A DNA stretch of 62,105 nt from Streptococcus massiliensis DSM 18628 (GTDB lineage: Bacteria; Bacillota; Bacilli; Lactobacillales; Streptococcaceae), in the NCBI RefSeq assembly GCF_000380065.1, contig NZ_KB904398.1, positions 3,341-65,445 of the forward strand, written 5' to 3'. The stretch's first letter is position 1, and each line of letters starts with the position of its first letter. This document shows positions 33,859 to 44,238 of this stretch, piece by piece. The position numbers and the translations under genes were made by a program. Below the pieces are notes generated by a model. The model searched no databases, was not told the DNA's origin, and saw only the letters and a program-made list of their open reading frames with translations.

Positions 33859-35523
33859 GTGTCAAATATTACAACGAGTTTATTTCAAGAAATGGTACAG
33901 GCGGGGGCTACCCGTTTAAATAAACAAGCCGAATATGTTAATTCGCTTAATGTCTTTCCAGTACCAGATGGAGATACTGGAACCAATATGGGCATGACCA
34001 TGGAAAATGGTGCCAAGGAAATCGCAGATAAACCAGCTTCAACGGTTGGACAGGCGGCAGGCATTTTTGCAAAAGGTTTGCTCATGGGTGCGCGAGGAAA
34101 TTCAGGAGTTATCACTTCTCAGCTTTTTCGTGGCTTCTCACAAAGCGTGGCAGATAAGGATGAGTTGGACGGTCAAGCTTTGGCACAAGCTTTTCAATCT
34201 GGTGTGGAAGTGGCCTATAAAGCGGTTATGAAACCTGTTGAAGGAACAATTCTGACAGTTTCGCGTGGAGCAGCCATTGCAGCCAAGAAAAAAGCAGAAA
34301 GCACAAATAATGCAGTAGCAGTCATGGAAGCAGCGCTTGAAGGTGCTAAACTGGCCTTGGCTAAAACGCCAGATATGTTGCCGGTTCTGAAAGAAGTTGG
34401 TGTAGTGGACTCTGGTGGGCAAGGCTTGGTTTTCATTTACGAAGGTTTCCTGTCTGCTTTGAATGGCGAATACATCGCTTCTGATGATTTTGTAGCAACT
34501 CCTGCTAATATGACTGAGATGATCAATGCTGAACATCATAAATCTGTGGCAGGTCATGTGGCGACAAAAGATATTAAATTCGGTTACTGTACCGAGATTA
34601 TGGTCGCGCTGAAGCAAGGTCCGACCTATGTCAAGGACTTTGATTATGATGAATTTCGCACATATCTCAATGAACTAGGAGACTCACTTCTAGTTGTCAA
34701 TGACGATGAAATTGTCAAAGTTCATGTCCACACAGAAGATCCAGGCTTGGTTATGCAAGAAGGACTTAAATATGGAAGTCTTGTCAAGGTCAAGGTTGAT
34801 AACATGCGCAACCAGCACGAAGCACAAGTTAAGAAAGAAGAGCAGATTGAGAAACCAGTTGTTCGTAAGGATTATGGGATTATCGCAGTAGCAGCTGGAG
34901 ATGGCTTGTCGGAAATCTTCAAAGCTCAAGGTGTGGATTACATCATCTCTGGCGGACAAACCATGAACCCTTCAACCGAAGACTTTATCAAAGCAATTGA
35001 GCAGGTTCATGCAGACAAGATTATTATTTTGCCAAACAACAAAAATATCTTTATGGCAGCTCAATCCGCTGCAGAGGTTGTTGATGAGGCGGCAGTAGTG
35101 GTCGAAACAAGAACTATTCCGCAAGGATTGACCAGTCTGTTAGCTTTTGATACCAGCAAGTCGATCGAAGAAAACCACGACCGTATGACGGCGGCTCTGG
35201 CAGAAGTTAAGAGTGGTAGCGTGACAACGGCTGTGCGTGATACGACGATTGACGGTTTAGAAATCCACGAAAATGACAACCTTGGTATGGTGGACGGTAA
35301 AATTGTCGTTTCCAATCCAGATATGTTTATGACTTTGAACCAGACATTTGATAAGATGCTGGATGAGGATAGTGAAATTGTCACGATCTATGTCGGCGAG
35401 GACGGTAGTGAAGAAGTCGCCAATAACCTCGCCCAAGATTTGACTGAAAAATATGAAGATGTCGAAGTGGAAATCCACCAAGGCAACCAACCAGTCTATC
35501 CTTATCTCTTTAGTGTAGAATAA
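33859..35523 (+). CDS. fakA: Fatty acid kinase catalytic subunit FakA (DAK2 domain)
   Basis: A 554-residue FakA (YloV). The N-terminal DhaL/DAK2 kinase domain has NVFPVPDGDTGTNMGMTMENG (Asp ligands for magnesium) and RGNSGVITSQLFRGF. The middle domain includes YCTEIMVALK. The C-terminal domain is DegV-like, with a second repeat (ISGGQTMNPSTEDFIKAIE). With a FakB carrier it phosphorylates exogenous fatty acids for phospholipid synthesis. The start is GTG at 33859, 2 bases after the asp23 stop. No fakB is in the window. A dispersed repeat follows the stop at once. Confidence 0.94.
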   Translation: MSNITTSLFQEMVQAGATRLNKQAEYVNSLNVFPVPDGDTGTNMGMTMENGAKEIADKPASTVGQAAGIFAKGLLMGARGNSGVITSQLFRGFSQSVADKDELDGQALAQAFQSGVEVAYKAVMKPVEGTILTVSRGAAIAAKKKAESTNNAVAVMEAALEGAKLALAKTPDMLPVLKEVGVVDSGGQGLVFIYEGFLSALNGEYIASDDFVATPANMTEMINAEHHKSVAGHVATKDIKFGYCTEIMVALKQGPTYVKDFDYDEFRTYLNELGDSLLVVNDDEIVKVHVHTEDPGLVMQEGLKYGSLVKVKVDNMRNQHEAQVKKEEQIEKPVVRKDYGIIAVAAGDGLSEIFKAQGVDYIISGGQTMNPSTEDFIKAIEQVHADKIIILPNNKNIFMAAQSAAEVVDEAAVVVETRTIPQGLTSLLAFDTSKSIEENHDRMTAALAEVKSGSVTTAVRDTTIDGLEIHENDNLGMVDGKIVVSNPDMFMTLNQTFDKMLDEDSEIVTIYVGEDGSEEVANNLAQDLTEKYEDVEVEIHQGNQPVYPYLFSVE

Positions 35524-35525
35524 AA

Positions 35526-35703
35526 AGGAAGTGAGACAGAACTCGTTCCTTTCAAGGAATAGTTCGTCGTCCCACCCCCGCGATGCCTATTAGACTTGTA
35601 CGGAGCCTGTAAAGGTGAACGTAGAAGTCAAGAGGCTACCGCGTCTAGTACATAAATCGAACATGTTTCAGAGGCCAGAGACTTTTGTCTCAGCCTCTTT
35701 TTT
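35526..35703 (-). repeat. Dispersed streptococcal repeat C, copy 2 (short form, reverse)
   Basis: The reverse complement of 19739-20057 without its middle 140 bases. GTGAGACAGAACTCGTTCCT forms the hairpin end, and AGACTTTTGTCTCAGCCTCT the other end, followed by TTTTTT, so it can also terminate fakA transcription. The shared core includes CCCACCCCCGCGATGCCTA. Confidence 0.8.
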
Positions 35704-35830
35704 AGTGACTTTTGTCATATCGGCTGGTGACAAAAATATCTAGTAGGAAAAATCGTCAACTGCTATAATGAAAGTGTTGAAAAGGAACATAAAGAATTCT
35801 TTATTTTACAGCTAGGGAAAGGAAAATATT

Positions 35831-36721
35831 ATGTCTTTAATTACAGTGAAAAATCTAGCCAAAAGCATTCGCGGCAAAGAAATTCTCAAAAAAATTTCTT
35901 TTGACATTGAAGACGGGGACTGTGTCGCTTTGATTGGCCCCAACGGTGCTGGGAAGACGACGCTTATGGATTGCCTCTTGGGCGATAAATTTGTCACATC
36001 TGGCGAGGTTGCCATAAAAGGACTCCAGCCGACAGATGACAAACTCAAGGTCAGCGTTGCTGTTTTGCCACAGGAAAATGCGGTGCCTGCCAAACTCAAG
36101 GTCAAGGAGCTCATTCGTTTCTTCCAAGAAGTCTATCCCAATAGCCTGAGCGACCAAGAAGTGGATAAATTGCTGCGCTTTTCTGATAAGCAAAAAGACC
36201 AGTTGGCTGAAAAATTATCGGGCGGGCAAAAGCGGCTTCTGTCTTTCGTTTTGACCTTGATTGGGCGTCCGAAAATTCTCTTTTTGGATGAGCCGACGGC
36301 CAGCATGGACACCTCCACTCGTCAGCGTTTTTGGGAAATTGTCGCAGAACTCAAAGCTCAAGATGTGACTATTGTTTATTCTTCCCACTATATCGAGGAA
36401 GTAGAGCACACGGCAGACCGGATTTTGGTGCTGCACAAGGGCGAGCTTATTCGTGATACGACGCCTTATGCCATGCGCAGCGAAGAGCAGGAAAAACACT
36501 TCACTTTGCCCTTGTTTTATCAAGAACTGGTGGACAATTTGCCAGAGGTTACTGGAGTGGAAATCAAGCAAAACACGCTCTCTTTTGCTACCAAGGATGC
36601 TAATCGTGTCTGGCAAGTCCTACAAGAAAGGGGTTGTACTATTGAAGAAATCGAAGTGCGCAATCGGACGCTTCTGGATAGTATCTTTGAAACAACCCAA
36701 GATGAAGATGAAAAGGAGTAG
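35831..36721 (+). CDS. ABC transporter ATP-binding protein
   Basis: A 296-residue ABC ATPase. Walker A is GPNGAGKTT (about residue 37), the signature is LSGGQKRLL, Walker B is ILFLDEPTASMD and the switch is SSHYIEE. The C-terminal 80 residues form an extra domain seen in bacteriocin or drug exporters of the NatA/CcmA type. It has its own promoter, with TGC-TATAAT at 35761-35769. It is cotranscribed with a permease and a two-component system of the DesK/LuxR type. This four-gene layout is typical of export or self-protection against antimicrobial peptides or lipids. The substrate is unknown. Confidence 0.92.
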   Translation: MSLITVKNLAKSIRGKEILKKISFDIEDGDCVALIGPNGAGKTTLMDCLLGDKFVTSGEVAIKGLQPTDDKLKVSVAVLPQENAVPAKLKVKELIRFFQEVYPNSLSDQEVDKLLRFSDKQKDQLAEKLSGGQKRLLSFVLTLIGRPKILFLDEPTASMDTSTRQRFWEIVAELKAQDVTIVYSSHYIEEVEHTADRILVLHKGELIRDTTPYAMRSEEQEKHFTLPLFYQELVDNLPEVTGVEIKQNTLSFATKDANRVWQVLQERGCTIEEIEVRNRTLLDSIFETTQDEDEKE

Positions 36722-36727
36722 ACTATC

Positions 36728-37462
36728 ATGAAACATCTTATAAGTTTAATGAAAATTGAATTAATCGCTACCAAACGGCAAGCAGCTTATTTCATCCTAT
36801 CAATTGGTATGCCGACAGCCTTTTACCTTCTCTTTTCTGGATTTATGGTTGGAAGTACAACACCACCAGATGCTGTTCGTGCCTATCTTTTTTCTATGAC
36901 TCTTTTCAGTATGACCTCTATGTCATTTTTCAGTCTGCCAAGTGATTTGTATACGGACAAAATCAATAATTGGAAAAAAACGATGCAACATTCACCTGTT
37001 TCTGTGTTAGAATATTATATATCTAAGTTTTTGAGATTAATGTTCGAGTTCTTTTTGGCTATTGTGGTTGTCTTTTCTGTTGGACACTTCGTTCGTGGGG
37101 TCGATCTGCCTCTACTTGACTGGATTACCATTGCCTTGATTCTCATCATCGGAAGTATCGTCTTTATTGCGATGGGGGCTATGCTGACCTTGTTACCAAG
37201 CATGCAACTGATGTCCGTTGTCGGTAATATTGTATACATGCTTCTGGCTGTTTTAGGTGGACTCTGGTTTCCGATTACCATGTTTCCAGATTGGATGCAA
37301 AGTATTGGCAAAACTACACCAACTTATCAGCTTATGCAGGTGGTTAATTCTTATCTGAAAGACCATACTTTCAATATCAATGCCATGCTGATTTTGCTGG
37401 CTTATACGGTACTTATCATCGTGTTAACTATTCAATTGAACAAAAAAATTGAGGTAAAATAA
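36728..37462 (+). CDS. ABC-2 type transporter permease
   Basis: A 244-residue membrane protein with six hydrophobic segments in the ABC-2 pattern: a first helix FILSIGMPTAFYLLFSGFM after a basic start, and the conserved re-entrant region GGLWFPITMFPDWMQSIGKTTPTYQLMQ before the last helix. It pairs with the preceding ATPase. AAAAGGAGTAG lies upstream. Its stop abuts the kinase start (TAAATG), so it is translationally coupled. Confidence 0.92.
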   Translation: MKHLISLMKIELIATKRQAAYFILSIGMPTAFYLLFSGFMVGSTTPPDAVRAYLFSMTLFSMTSMSFFSLPSDLYTDKINNWKKTMQHSPVSVLEYYISKFLRLMFEFFLAIVVVFSVGHFVRGVDLPLLDWITIALILIIGSIVFIAMGAMLTLLPSMQLMSVVGNIVYMLLAVLGGLWFPITMFPDWMQSIGKTTPTYQLMQVVNSYLKDHTFNINAMLILLAYTVLIIVLTIQLNKKIEVK

Positions 37463-38563
37463 ATGTTGCAAAAACTCAAGCAAATCAATTTTATGTTTTA
37501 TATTGCTCTGATTTTTCTCATTTTTCCAATTGTGGGAGTTCTCAGTGGAGAATATTCGCCCATTTTATTACTTTGGACGCTATTCTTTGTTTTGGCTTAT
37601 TTTTACATTTTAATTGAGGAAAATCCTGTCGGGCAATGGCTTGCTTGGTTTGTTATGCTCATTTATATTGCCTACACAATATTTTCGGTCAACATTAACT
37701 TTATTTGGTACACTTTTTATCTTTCCAATCTCATGACTTATCGATTGAAAGAAGCCTCCTTTTTTTCTCTACGTTATTTAAGTTTTTGGCTCTTTCAAAT
37801 TTTTATTCTAGCAAAAATCTATCTAGGAAAAACCACTGACTTATCTGGTTTCTTTTACATTTTCTTAATATTGCTTTTTATGGATTTGTTGACATTTGGC
37901 TTTAAGCGTGAACAATCCATAGCAGCTCTTAAAGCAGAACAAGTCAAACAAAACGAACAAATAAATCTACTGCTTGCTGAAAGTGAGCGCAATCGGATTG
38001 GGCGGGATTTGCACGATAGCTTGGGGCACACTTTTGCCATGCTGAGTCTGAAAACCGAGCTCGCGCAGCAATTTCTCCAGATGAATGAGCTGGAGCGCCT
38101 GGGCAAGGAATTGCAGGAGGTGCACGACATCAGTAAGCAGTCTATGGCGGATGTGCGGCGGATTATTGATAATCTGAAAACGCGAACGCTGCCTGAGGAA
38201 CTCGCGACCATTGAGAAAATGCTAGAGATGACAGGAGTGGAGGTCGAGCTGACCAACGAGCTCAATATCGCTAGTCTGCCGCAGCATTTGCAGGCGAGCA
38301 TGAGTATGATTTTGCTGGAAACGGCGACCAATATCATCAAGCATGCTAAGGCAGATCATTGCTCCATTCGTCTGCACGAGGAGCTGGGGCAGATTTTGCT
38401 GGATGTGGAAGATGACGGGCAGGGTTTTAAGGAAGTGACGGGGCAGGAGCTCCGCTCTATTCGCGAGCGCCTCGAGGCTCTGTCAGGGGAAATTGAGATT
38501 TTAAGTTCGAGTCAACCGACCTTGATTCGAGTGATTTTGCCTTATGGAGGAGGGAAATCATGA
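37463..38563 (+). CDS. Sensor histidine kinase, DesK/NarL-type (HisKA_3)
   Basis: A 366-residue kinase. The first about 150 residues hold five to six membrane helices with short loops, so sensing is probably within the membrane. A coiled-coil linker follows. The HisKA_3 dimerisation domain has [15 protein letters not shown] with the phosphoacceptor His, and the HATPase domain has the N box [13 protein letters not shown] and G box DVEDDGQGF. It probably detects membrane state or the substrate of the adjacent ABC transporter. Its stop overlaps the response regulator start by ATGA. Confidence 0.93.
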   Translation: MLQKLKQINFMFYIALIFLIFPIVGVLSGEYSPILLLWTLFFVLAYFYILIEENPVGQWLAWFVMLIYIAYTIFSVNINFIWYTFYLSNLMTYRLKEASFFSLRYLSFWLFQIFILAKIYLGKTTDLSGFFYIFLILLFMDLLTFGFKREQSIAALKAEQVKQNEQINLLLAESERNRIGRDLHDSLGHTFAMLSLKTELAQQFLQMNELERLGKELQEVHDISKQSMADVRRIIDNLKTRTLPEELATIEKMLEMTGVEVELTNELNIASLPQHLQASMSMILLETATNIIKHAKADHCSIRLHEELGQILLDVEDDGQGFKEVTGQELRSIRERLEALSGEIEILSSSQPTLIRVILPYGGGKS

Positions 38564-39159
38564 AATTGTTAGTTGCAGAAGACCAAAGTATGTTGCGTGA
38601 TGCTCTCTGTCAGTTGCTGGAAATGCAGCCAGATGTGGAGCAGGTTTTGCAGGCGGAAAATGGAGCGGAGGCGATTACCCTCTTAGAAAAAGAGCCTGTT
38701 GATGTGGCGATCTTGGATGTGGAAATGCCTGTGAAGACAGGGCTTGATGTTTTAGAGTGGGTCAAGGAAAATTTGCCAACCGTCAAGGTGGTAATTGTCA
38801 CGACTTTTAAGCGGCCGGGTTATTTTGAACGAGCGGTCAAGAGCAATGTCGATGCTTATGTATTAAAGGAGCGTAGTATTTCTGATCTCATGCAGACCAT
38901 TCACACGGTTTTGGCAGGGCAGAGAGAATATTCGCCCGAGCTCATGGAAGTCATGCTGACCAGCAAAAATCCCCTGTCCCACCAAGAAAGTCTGGTCTTG
39001 CAAGCGGCAGCCACCGGCATGAGCAATCAGGAGATCGCTGCTAAATTATTCTTGTCTAATGGCACTGTTCGCAATTACATGTCTTCCATTTTAACCAAGT
39101 TGGATGCAGATAATCGCGTAGAAGCTGCGCGTATTGCCCAAAAGCAGGGCTGGATATAG
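38560..39159 (+). CDS. LuxR-type response regulator
   Basis: A 199-residue NarL/FixJ-family regulator. The receiver has the phosphoacceptor Asp53 ([10 protein letters not shown]) and Lys in VLKERS. The C-terminal LuxR helix-turn-helix is [39 protein letters not shown]. It partners with the kinase it overlaps and likely controls the ABC operon. A terminator follows within 10 bases. Confidence 0.94.
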   Translation: MKLLVAEDQSMLRDALCQLLEMQPDVEQVLQAENGAEAITLLEKEPVDVAILDVEMPVKTGLDVLEWVKENLPTVKVVIVTTFKRPGYFERAVKSNVDAYVLKERSISDLMQTIHTVLAGQREYSPELMEVMLTSKNPLSHQESLVLQAAATGMSNQEIAAKLFLSNGTVRNYMSSILTKLDADNRVEAARIAQKQGWI

Positions 39160-39160
39160 A

Positions 39161-39190
39161 GAGGAGTTAGCAAGTCAACTCCTTTTTTTA
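39161..39190 (+). terminator. Terminator after the response regulator
   Basis: GGAGTT (39163-39168) pairs with AACTCC (39177-39182), followed by TTTTTTT. Confidence 0.88.
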
Positions 39191-39226
39191 TTGGCAATGT
39201 TCGGAAATTGCCCAAGGGAAATCCTG

Positions 39227-39290
39227 AATTTTCAAAAAAGTCAGAAAATACTTGAAATATCCTTGCAAATATCTCAAAAAATGGTATCAT
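39227..39290 (+). promoter_or_regulatory. ilvBNC promoter with candidate CodY box
   Basis: AATTTTCAAAAAAGT (39227-39241) matches the CodY consensus AATTTTCWGAAAATT with two mismatches. The promoter is TTGCAA (39263-39268), 16 bases, TGG-TATCAT (-10 at 39285-39290). The CodY site lies 22 bases upstream of the -35. No T-box or leader peptide is seen. GGCAAT / ATTGCC is a small hairpin at 39193-39212. Confidence 0.6.
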
Positions 39291-39338
39291 AGAAGCATAC
39301 TTTTTAAATGATTAGAAAATTATGGTGAAAGGGGAACT

Positions 39339-41045
39339 ATGGAAAAAATCAAGCTAGAAACTTCCAAATCGGGCTCGGAGTTAGTCTTAGAGACCTTGAA
39401 AAGTTTAGGGATTGATACCATTTTTGGTTATCCAGGCGGAGCTGTTTTGCCGCTCTACGACGCGATTTACAGCTTTGAAGGAATTCGTCATATTTTGGGG
39501 CGACATGAGCAGGGTTGTGTTCATGAAGCAGAAGGCTATGCCAAATCAACTGGTAAAATTGGTGTTGCAGTCGTCACGAGTGGACCGGGGGCAACCAATG
39601 CCATTACAGGCATTACAGATGCCATGAGCGACAGCGTTCCCCTGCTGGTCTTTACGGGTCAGGTGGCGATTGCGGGTATCGGTAAGGACGCTTTTCAAGA
39701 GGCGGACATTGTCGGTATCACCATGGCGACAACCAAGTACAATTATCAGGTGCGTGATACGGCGGATATTCCGCGGATTATCACCGAGGCTGTCCATATC
39801 GCAACGACTGGGCGTCCGGGTCCTGTTGTCATTGACCTGCCTAAGGATGTGATGGCTAAGGAAGTGGACTTTTACTATGATACGACGGTCAATTTGCCTA
39901 GCTATCAGCCGACTATTGTACCCAATGAATTGCAGATTAAGCGTCTGTTGAAGCAGCTGTCCAAGGCTAAAAAGCCAGTCATTTTATCGGGCGGCGGGGT
40001 CAATTATGCTTCTGCGACCAAGGAACTGCTAGAATTTGCAGAACGTTATCAAATTCCAGTAGTGACCACGCTTTTGGGGCAAGGGACGATTGCTACGGAG
40101 CACCCGCTTTTCCTCGGAATGGGCGGTATGCATGGTTCTTATGCGGCTAACATCGCTATGACTGAGGCGGATTTTCTCATCAATTTTGCTTCGCGTTTTG
40201 ATGACCGATTGACGGGAAATCCTAAGACTTTCGCTAAAAATGCGACGGTTGCCCACGTAGATATTGACCCAGCGGAGATTGGCAAAATCATCAGCGTGGA
40301 TATTCCCATTGTCGGTGATGTCAAAAAGACCTTGGAAATGCTCTTGGCAGAGCCTCTAATCAAAAACAAAACGGATAAGTGGCTGGAGCGCGTGACGGAG
40401 AATAAACGCCGCGTTCGCTCCTATGATAAGAAAGAACGGGTCGTGCAGCCACAAGCGGTCATTGAGCGTGTCGGCGAGTTAACCAAGGGTGATGCGGTGG
40501 TCGTGACGGACGTTGGGCAGCACCAGATGTGGACAGCCCAGTATTATCCATATAAAAATGAGCGGCAATTAGTCACTTCAGGCGGGCTTGGAACGATGGG
40601 CTTTGGTATTCCAGCGGCTATCGGTGCCAAACTAGCTAATCCAGACAAGGAAGTCATTCTTTTCGTCGGTGACGGTGGCTTTCAGATGACCAATCAGGAG
40701 TTGGCAATCCTAAACAGCTACGGCATTCCGATTAAGGTCATCTTGCTCAACAACCACTCACTCGGTATGGTGCGCCAGTGGCAGGAATCCTTCTACGACG
40801 GACGGACTAGCGAGTCGGTCTTTACTGCTGACAATGAGCCTAATTTCCAGCTTTTGGCGGAGGCTTATGGCATCAAGCATTATAAGTTTGACAATCCAGA
40901 AAGTCTAGATCAAGACTTGGAAGTCATCAAGGAAAATATTCCCATGCTGATTGAGGTGGATATTTCGCGCAAGGAGCATGTTTTCCCAATGGTGCCGTCA
41001 GGCAAGAGCAATCATGAGATGTTGGGGGTGAAGTTCCATGCGTAG
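39339..41045 (+). CDS. ilvB: Acetolactate synthase large subunit
   Basis: A 568-residue TPP-dependent anabolic acetolactate synthase (biosynthetic type with FAD). Motifs are FGYPGGAVLPLYDAI, the catalytic Glu in LGRHEQGCVHEAEGYA, the RFDDRLTGN region and the TPP motif GDGGFQMTNQELAIL...LLNNHSLGM. It forms acetolactate from pyruvate for valine and leucine, and acetohydroxybutyrate for isoleucine. GAAAGGGGAA precedes the start. Its stop lies inside ilvN (ATGCGTAG), an 8-base overlap. Confidence 0.96.
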   Translation: MEKIKLETSKSGSELVLETLKSLGIDTIFGYPGGAVLPLYDAIYSFEGIRHILGRHEQGCVHEAEGYAKSTGKIGVAVVTSGPGATNAITGITDAMSDSVPLLVFTGQVAIAGIGKDAFQEADIVGITMATTKYNYQVRDTADIPRIITEAVHIATTGRPGPVVIDLPKDVMAKEVDFYYDTTVNLPSYQPTIVPNELQIKRLLKQLSKAKKPVILSGGGVNYASATKELLEFAERYQIPVVTTLLGQGTIATEHPLFLGMGGMHGSYAANIAMTEADFLINFASRFDDRLTGNPKTFAKNATVAHVDIDPAEIGKIISVDIPIVGDVKKTLEMLLAEPLIKNKTDKWLERVTENKRRVRSYDKKERVVQPQAVIERVGELTKGDAVVVTDVGQHQMWTAQYYPYKNERQLVTSGGLGTMGFGIPAAIGAKLANPDKEVILFVGDGGFQMTNQELAILNSYGIPIKVILLNNHSLGMVRQWQESFYDGRTSESVFTADNEPNFQLLAEAYGIKHYKFDNPESLDQDLEVIKENIPMLIEVDISRKEHVFPMVPSGKSNHEMLGVKFHA

Positions 41046-41514
41046 AATGTTGACAGCTAAACTTCGGAACCAATCGGGAGTTCTCAACCGCTTTACAGGC
41101 GTCTTGTCTCGCCGTCAGGTCAATATTGAGAGCATTTCGGTCGGCACTACCGAAGACACAACCATTTCGCGGATTACCATTATCATTGATGTGGCGTCTT
41201 CTAGTGAAGTCGAGCAAATCATCAAGCAGCTCAATCGTCAGATTGATGTCATTCGCGTGCGCGACATCACCGACCAACCTCACTTGGAAAGAGAAGTGAT
41301 TTTGGTCAAGGTTTCTGCGCCAGCTAGCAAGCGAGCAGAAATTTTAGCTATTATCCAGCCTTTCCGAGCAACCGTTGTCGATGTGGCGCCGAGCTCGATT
41401 ACCATTCAAATGACTGGTGACGCGGAAAAAAGCGAAGCCCTCTTGCGGGTCATTCGCCCTTACGGCATTCGCAATATCGCACGAACCGGTGCGACTGGCT
41501 TTACCAGAGACTAG
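41038..41514 (+). CDS. ilvN: Acetolactate synthase small subunit
   Basis: A 158-residue regulatory subunit with an N-terminal ACT domain (LTAKLRNQSGVLNRFTGVLSRRQVNIESISVG) that binds valine for feedback inhibition, and a C-terminal ACT-like domain (HLEREVILVKVSAP). The start overlaps ilvB, so 1:1 synthesis with the large subunit is expected. The gene name ilvH is also used for this family. Confidence 0.95.
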   Translation: MRRMLTAKLRNQSGVLNRFTGVLSRRQVNIESISVGTTEDTTISRITIIIDVASSSEVEQIIKQLNRQIDVIRVRDITDQPHLEREVILVKVSAPASKRAEILAIIQPFRATVVDVAPSSITIQMTGDAEKSEALLRVIRPYGIRNIARTGATGFTRD

Positions 41515-41582
41515 TTAAGATGTGGGAGTTAAAAATTAAGGGAAAAGAGGAATCATATTTTCCAAGATTTTCGCTCCAAGTC

Positions 41583-41600
41583 GATTAAGAATTCTTAATC
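41583..41600. promoter_or_regulatory. Perfect 18-base palindrome between ilvN and ilvC
   Basis: GATTAAGAA-TTCTTAATC at 41583-41600. It lies in a 151-base gap within an otherwise tight operon. There is no T-tract, so it is more likely a protein site or mRNA processing hairpin than a terminator. Function unknown. Confidence 0.5.
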
Positions 41601-41638
41601 AAGCAAATTTGTTACAACCGCCTAAAAGGCATGTTTAA

Positions 41639-42688
<1,050 letters not shown>

Positions 42689-42710
42689 TCCGATTTACGG
42701 ATAAAAGTAG

Positions 42711-42741
42711 ACTCCGTTGGGATTCCTCCAGCGGAGTTTTT
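42711..42741 (+). terminator. ilvC terminator
   Basis: ACTCCG-T-TGG (42711-42720) pairs with CCA-G-CGGAGT (42728-42737), then TTTTT. Confidence 0.88.
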
Positions 42742-42794
42742 AGTCAGTGAAGTGGACACAAGTCCTAGCTTAATCTTAAAATAGAGGAGAAGGT

Positions 42795-44045
42795 ATGTTA
42801 TTAGCAAAAGAAGTGGTACGTGCACACAAAATCCTAAAAGATGTAGTAGTCTACACTCCTTTGGATTATGATCACTATTTATCAGAAAAGTATGGTGCTA
42901 AAATTTATATTAAAAAAGAGAATGCTCAGCGAGTTCGTTCTTTTAAAATTCGTGGAGCTTATTATGCAATTTCGCGCTTGACGGAAGACGAGAAGCAGCG
43001 GGGTGTAGTTTGTGCTAGTGCAGGTAATCATGCCCAAGGTGTTGCATATACTTGCAACGAAATGCAAATCCCTGCAACTATTTTTATGCCAGTAACTACA
43101 CCCCAGCAAAAAATTGGACAAGTGCGCTTTTTTGGTGGGGATTATGTAGAAATTAAGCTGGTTGGGGATACTTTTGATGCCTCAGCTCAGGCAGCCATGG
43201 ACTTCACTAAGGCTGAAAATCTGACTTTTATCGATCCTTTTGATAATCCTCATGTACAAGCTGGCCAAGGGACAGTCGGTTTTGAAATTTTAGAAGAGGC
43301 AGTGCGCGAAGGGATTGACTTTGATGAGGTTTTAGTCCCTGTTGGAGGAGGCGGTTTAATTTCTGGGGTAGCCACTTATTTAGGCGAAGCTGCACCACAA
43401 ATTGAGGTGATTGGTGTCGAAGCAAATGGGGCACGAAGTATGAAAGCAGCTTACGAGGCGGGACGCCCGATTAGGTTGCCAGAAATTGATAAATTTGCAG
43501 ATGGGATTGCTGTACAAAAAGTTGGTCAGCTAACATTTGATGCTACTCGTAAGTACGTTAAGCGGCTGCTTGGTGTGGATGAGGGGCTAATTTCTGAGAT
43601 GATTATTGACCTTTATTCCAAGCAAGGAATTGTTGCTGAACCCGCTGGGGCAGCTAGTATTGCCGCTTTAGAAGTTCTCAAAGAAGACATCAAGGGCAAA
43701 ACCGTTTGCTGCATTATTTCAGGTGGCAACAATGACATTAACCGCATGCCAGAAATGGAAGAACGTGCCCTGATTTATGACGGTGTCAAGCATTATTTCG
43801 TTGTGAATTTCCCGCAACGTCCAGGGGCTCTGCGCGAATTTGTAAATGATATTTTAGGTCCCAATGACGACATCACTCGTTTTGAATATATCAAGCGTGC
43901 CAGCAAGGGCAAGGGGCCTGTTTTGATTGGTGTCACGCTGGCTAACAAGCATGATTATGCTGGACTTTTAGAGCGCATTGAAAAATTTGACCCAGCCTAT
44001 ATCAATCTTCACGGCAATGAAACCCTTTATAATATGCTGGTCTGA
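42795..44045 (+). CDS. ilvA: Threonine dehydratase, biosynthetic
   Basis: A 416-residue PLP enzyme that makes 2-oxobutyrate from threonine, the entry to isoleucine. The PLP Lys lies in RVRSFKIRGAYYA. The glycine-rich phosphate loop is VGGGGLISGVA and the Ser/Gly motif is IISGGNND. The C-terminal ACT-like regulatory domain (VVNFPQRPGALREFVNDI) is the single-domain short form, like B. subtilis IlvA. GGAGAAGG precedes the start. It follows the ilvC terminator, so read-through or a weak own promoter is needed. Confidence 0.96.
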   Translation: MLLAKEVVRAHKILKDVVVYTPLDYDHYLSEKYGAKIYIKKENAQRVRSFKIRGAYYAISRLTEDEKQRGVVCASAGNHAQGVAYTCNEMQIPATIFMPVTTPQQKIGQVRFFGGDYVEIKLVGDTFDASAQAAMDFTKAENLTFIDPFDNPHVQAGQGTVGFEILEEAVREGIDFDEVLVPVGGGGLISGVATYLGEAAPQIEVIGVEANGARSMKAAYEAGRPIRLPEIDKFADGIAVQKVGQLTFDATRKYVKRLLGVDEGLISEMIIDLYSKQGIVAEPAGAASIAALEVLKEDIKGKTVCCIISGGNNDINRMPEMEERALIYDGVKHYFVVNFPQRPGALREFVNDILGPNDDITRFEYIKRASKGKGPVLIGVTLANKHDYAGLLERIEKFDPAYINLHGNETLYNMLV

Positions 44046-44223
44046 GCTAGAAATTGCAATTTTCTACTATTTTTTAAACTCCTTTTAATACTTGACTAAA
44101 CTCTTAAACCTGTTCGATCCGAAAGCTCTAACATATCTTTCCATTTTCATATTTCTAAAAAATTTAACCTAAATTCATAGCTCATTTTATCTATTTTAAG
44201 ATAGGTATGTTATAATGTTAGCA

Positions 44224-44231
44224 AAAGGAGG
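44224..44231 (+). promoter_or_regulatory. Start-deciding ribosome site of the SPFH gene
   Basis: AAAGGAGG at 44224-44231 fixes the start at ATG 44239. TGT-TATAAT at 44208-44216 is the extended -10; the upstream frame from 44215 overlaps it. Confidence 0.75.
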
Positions 44232-44238
44232 TTGTCTT

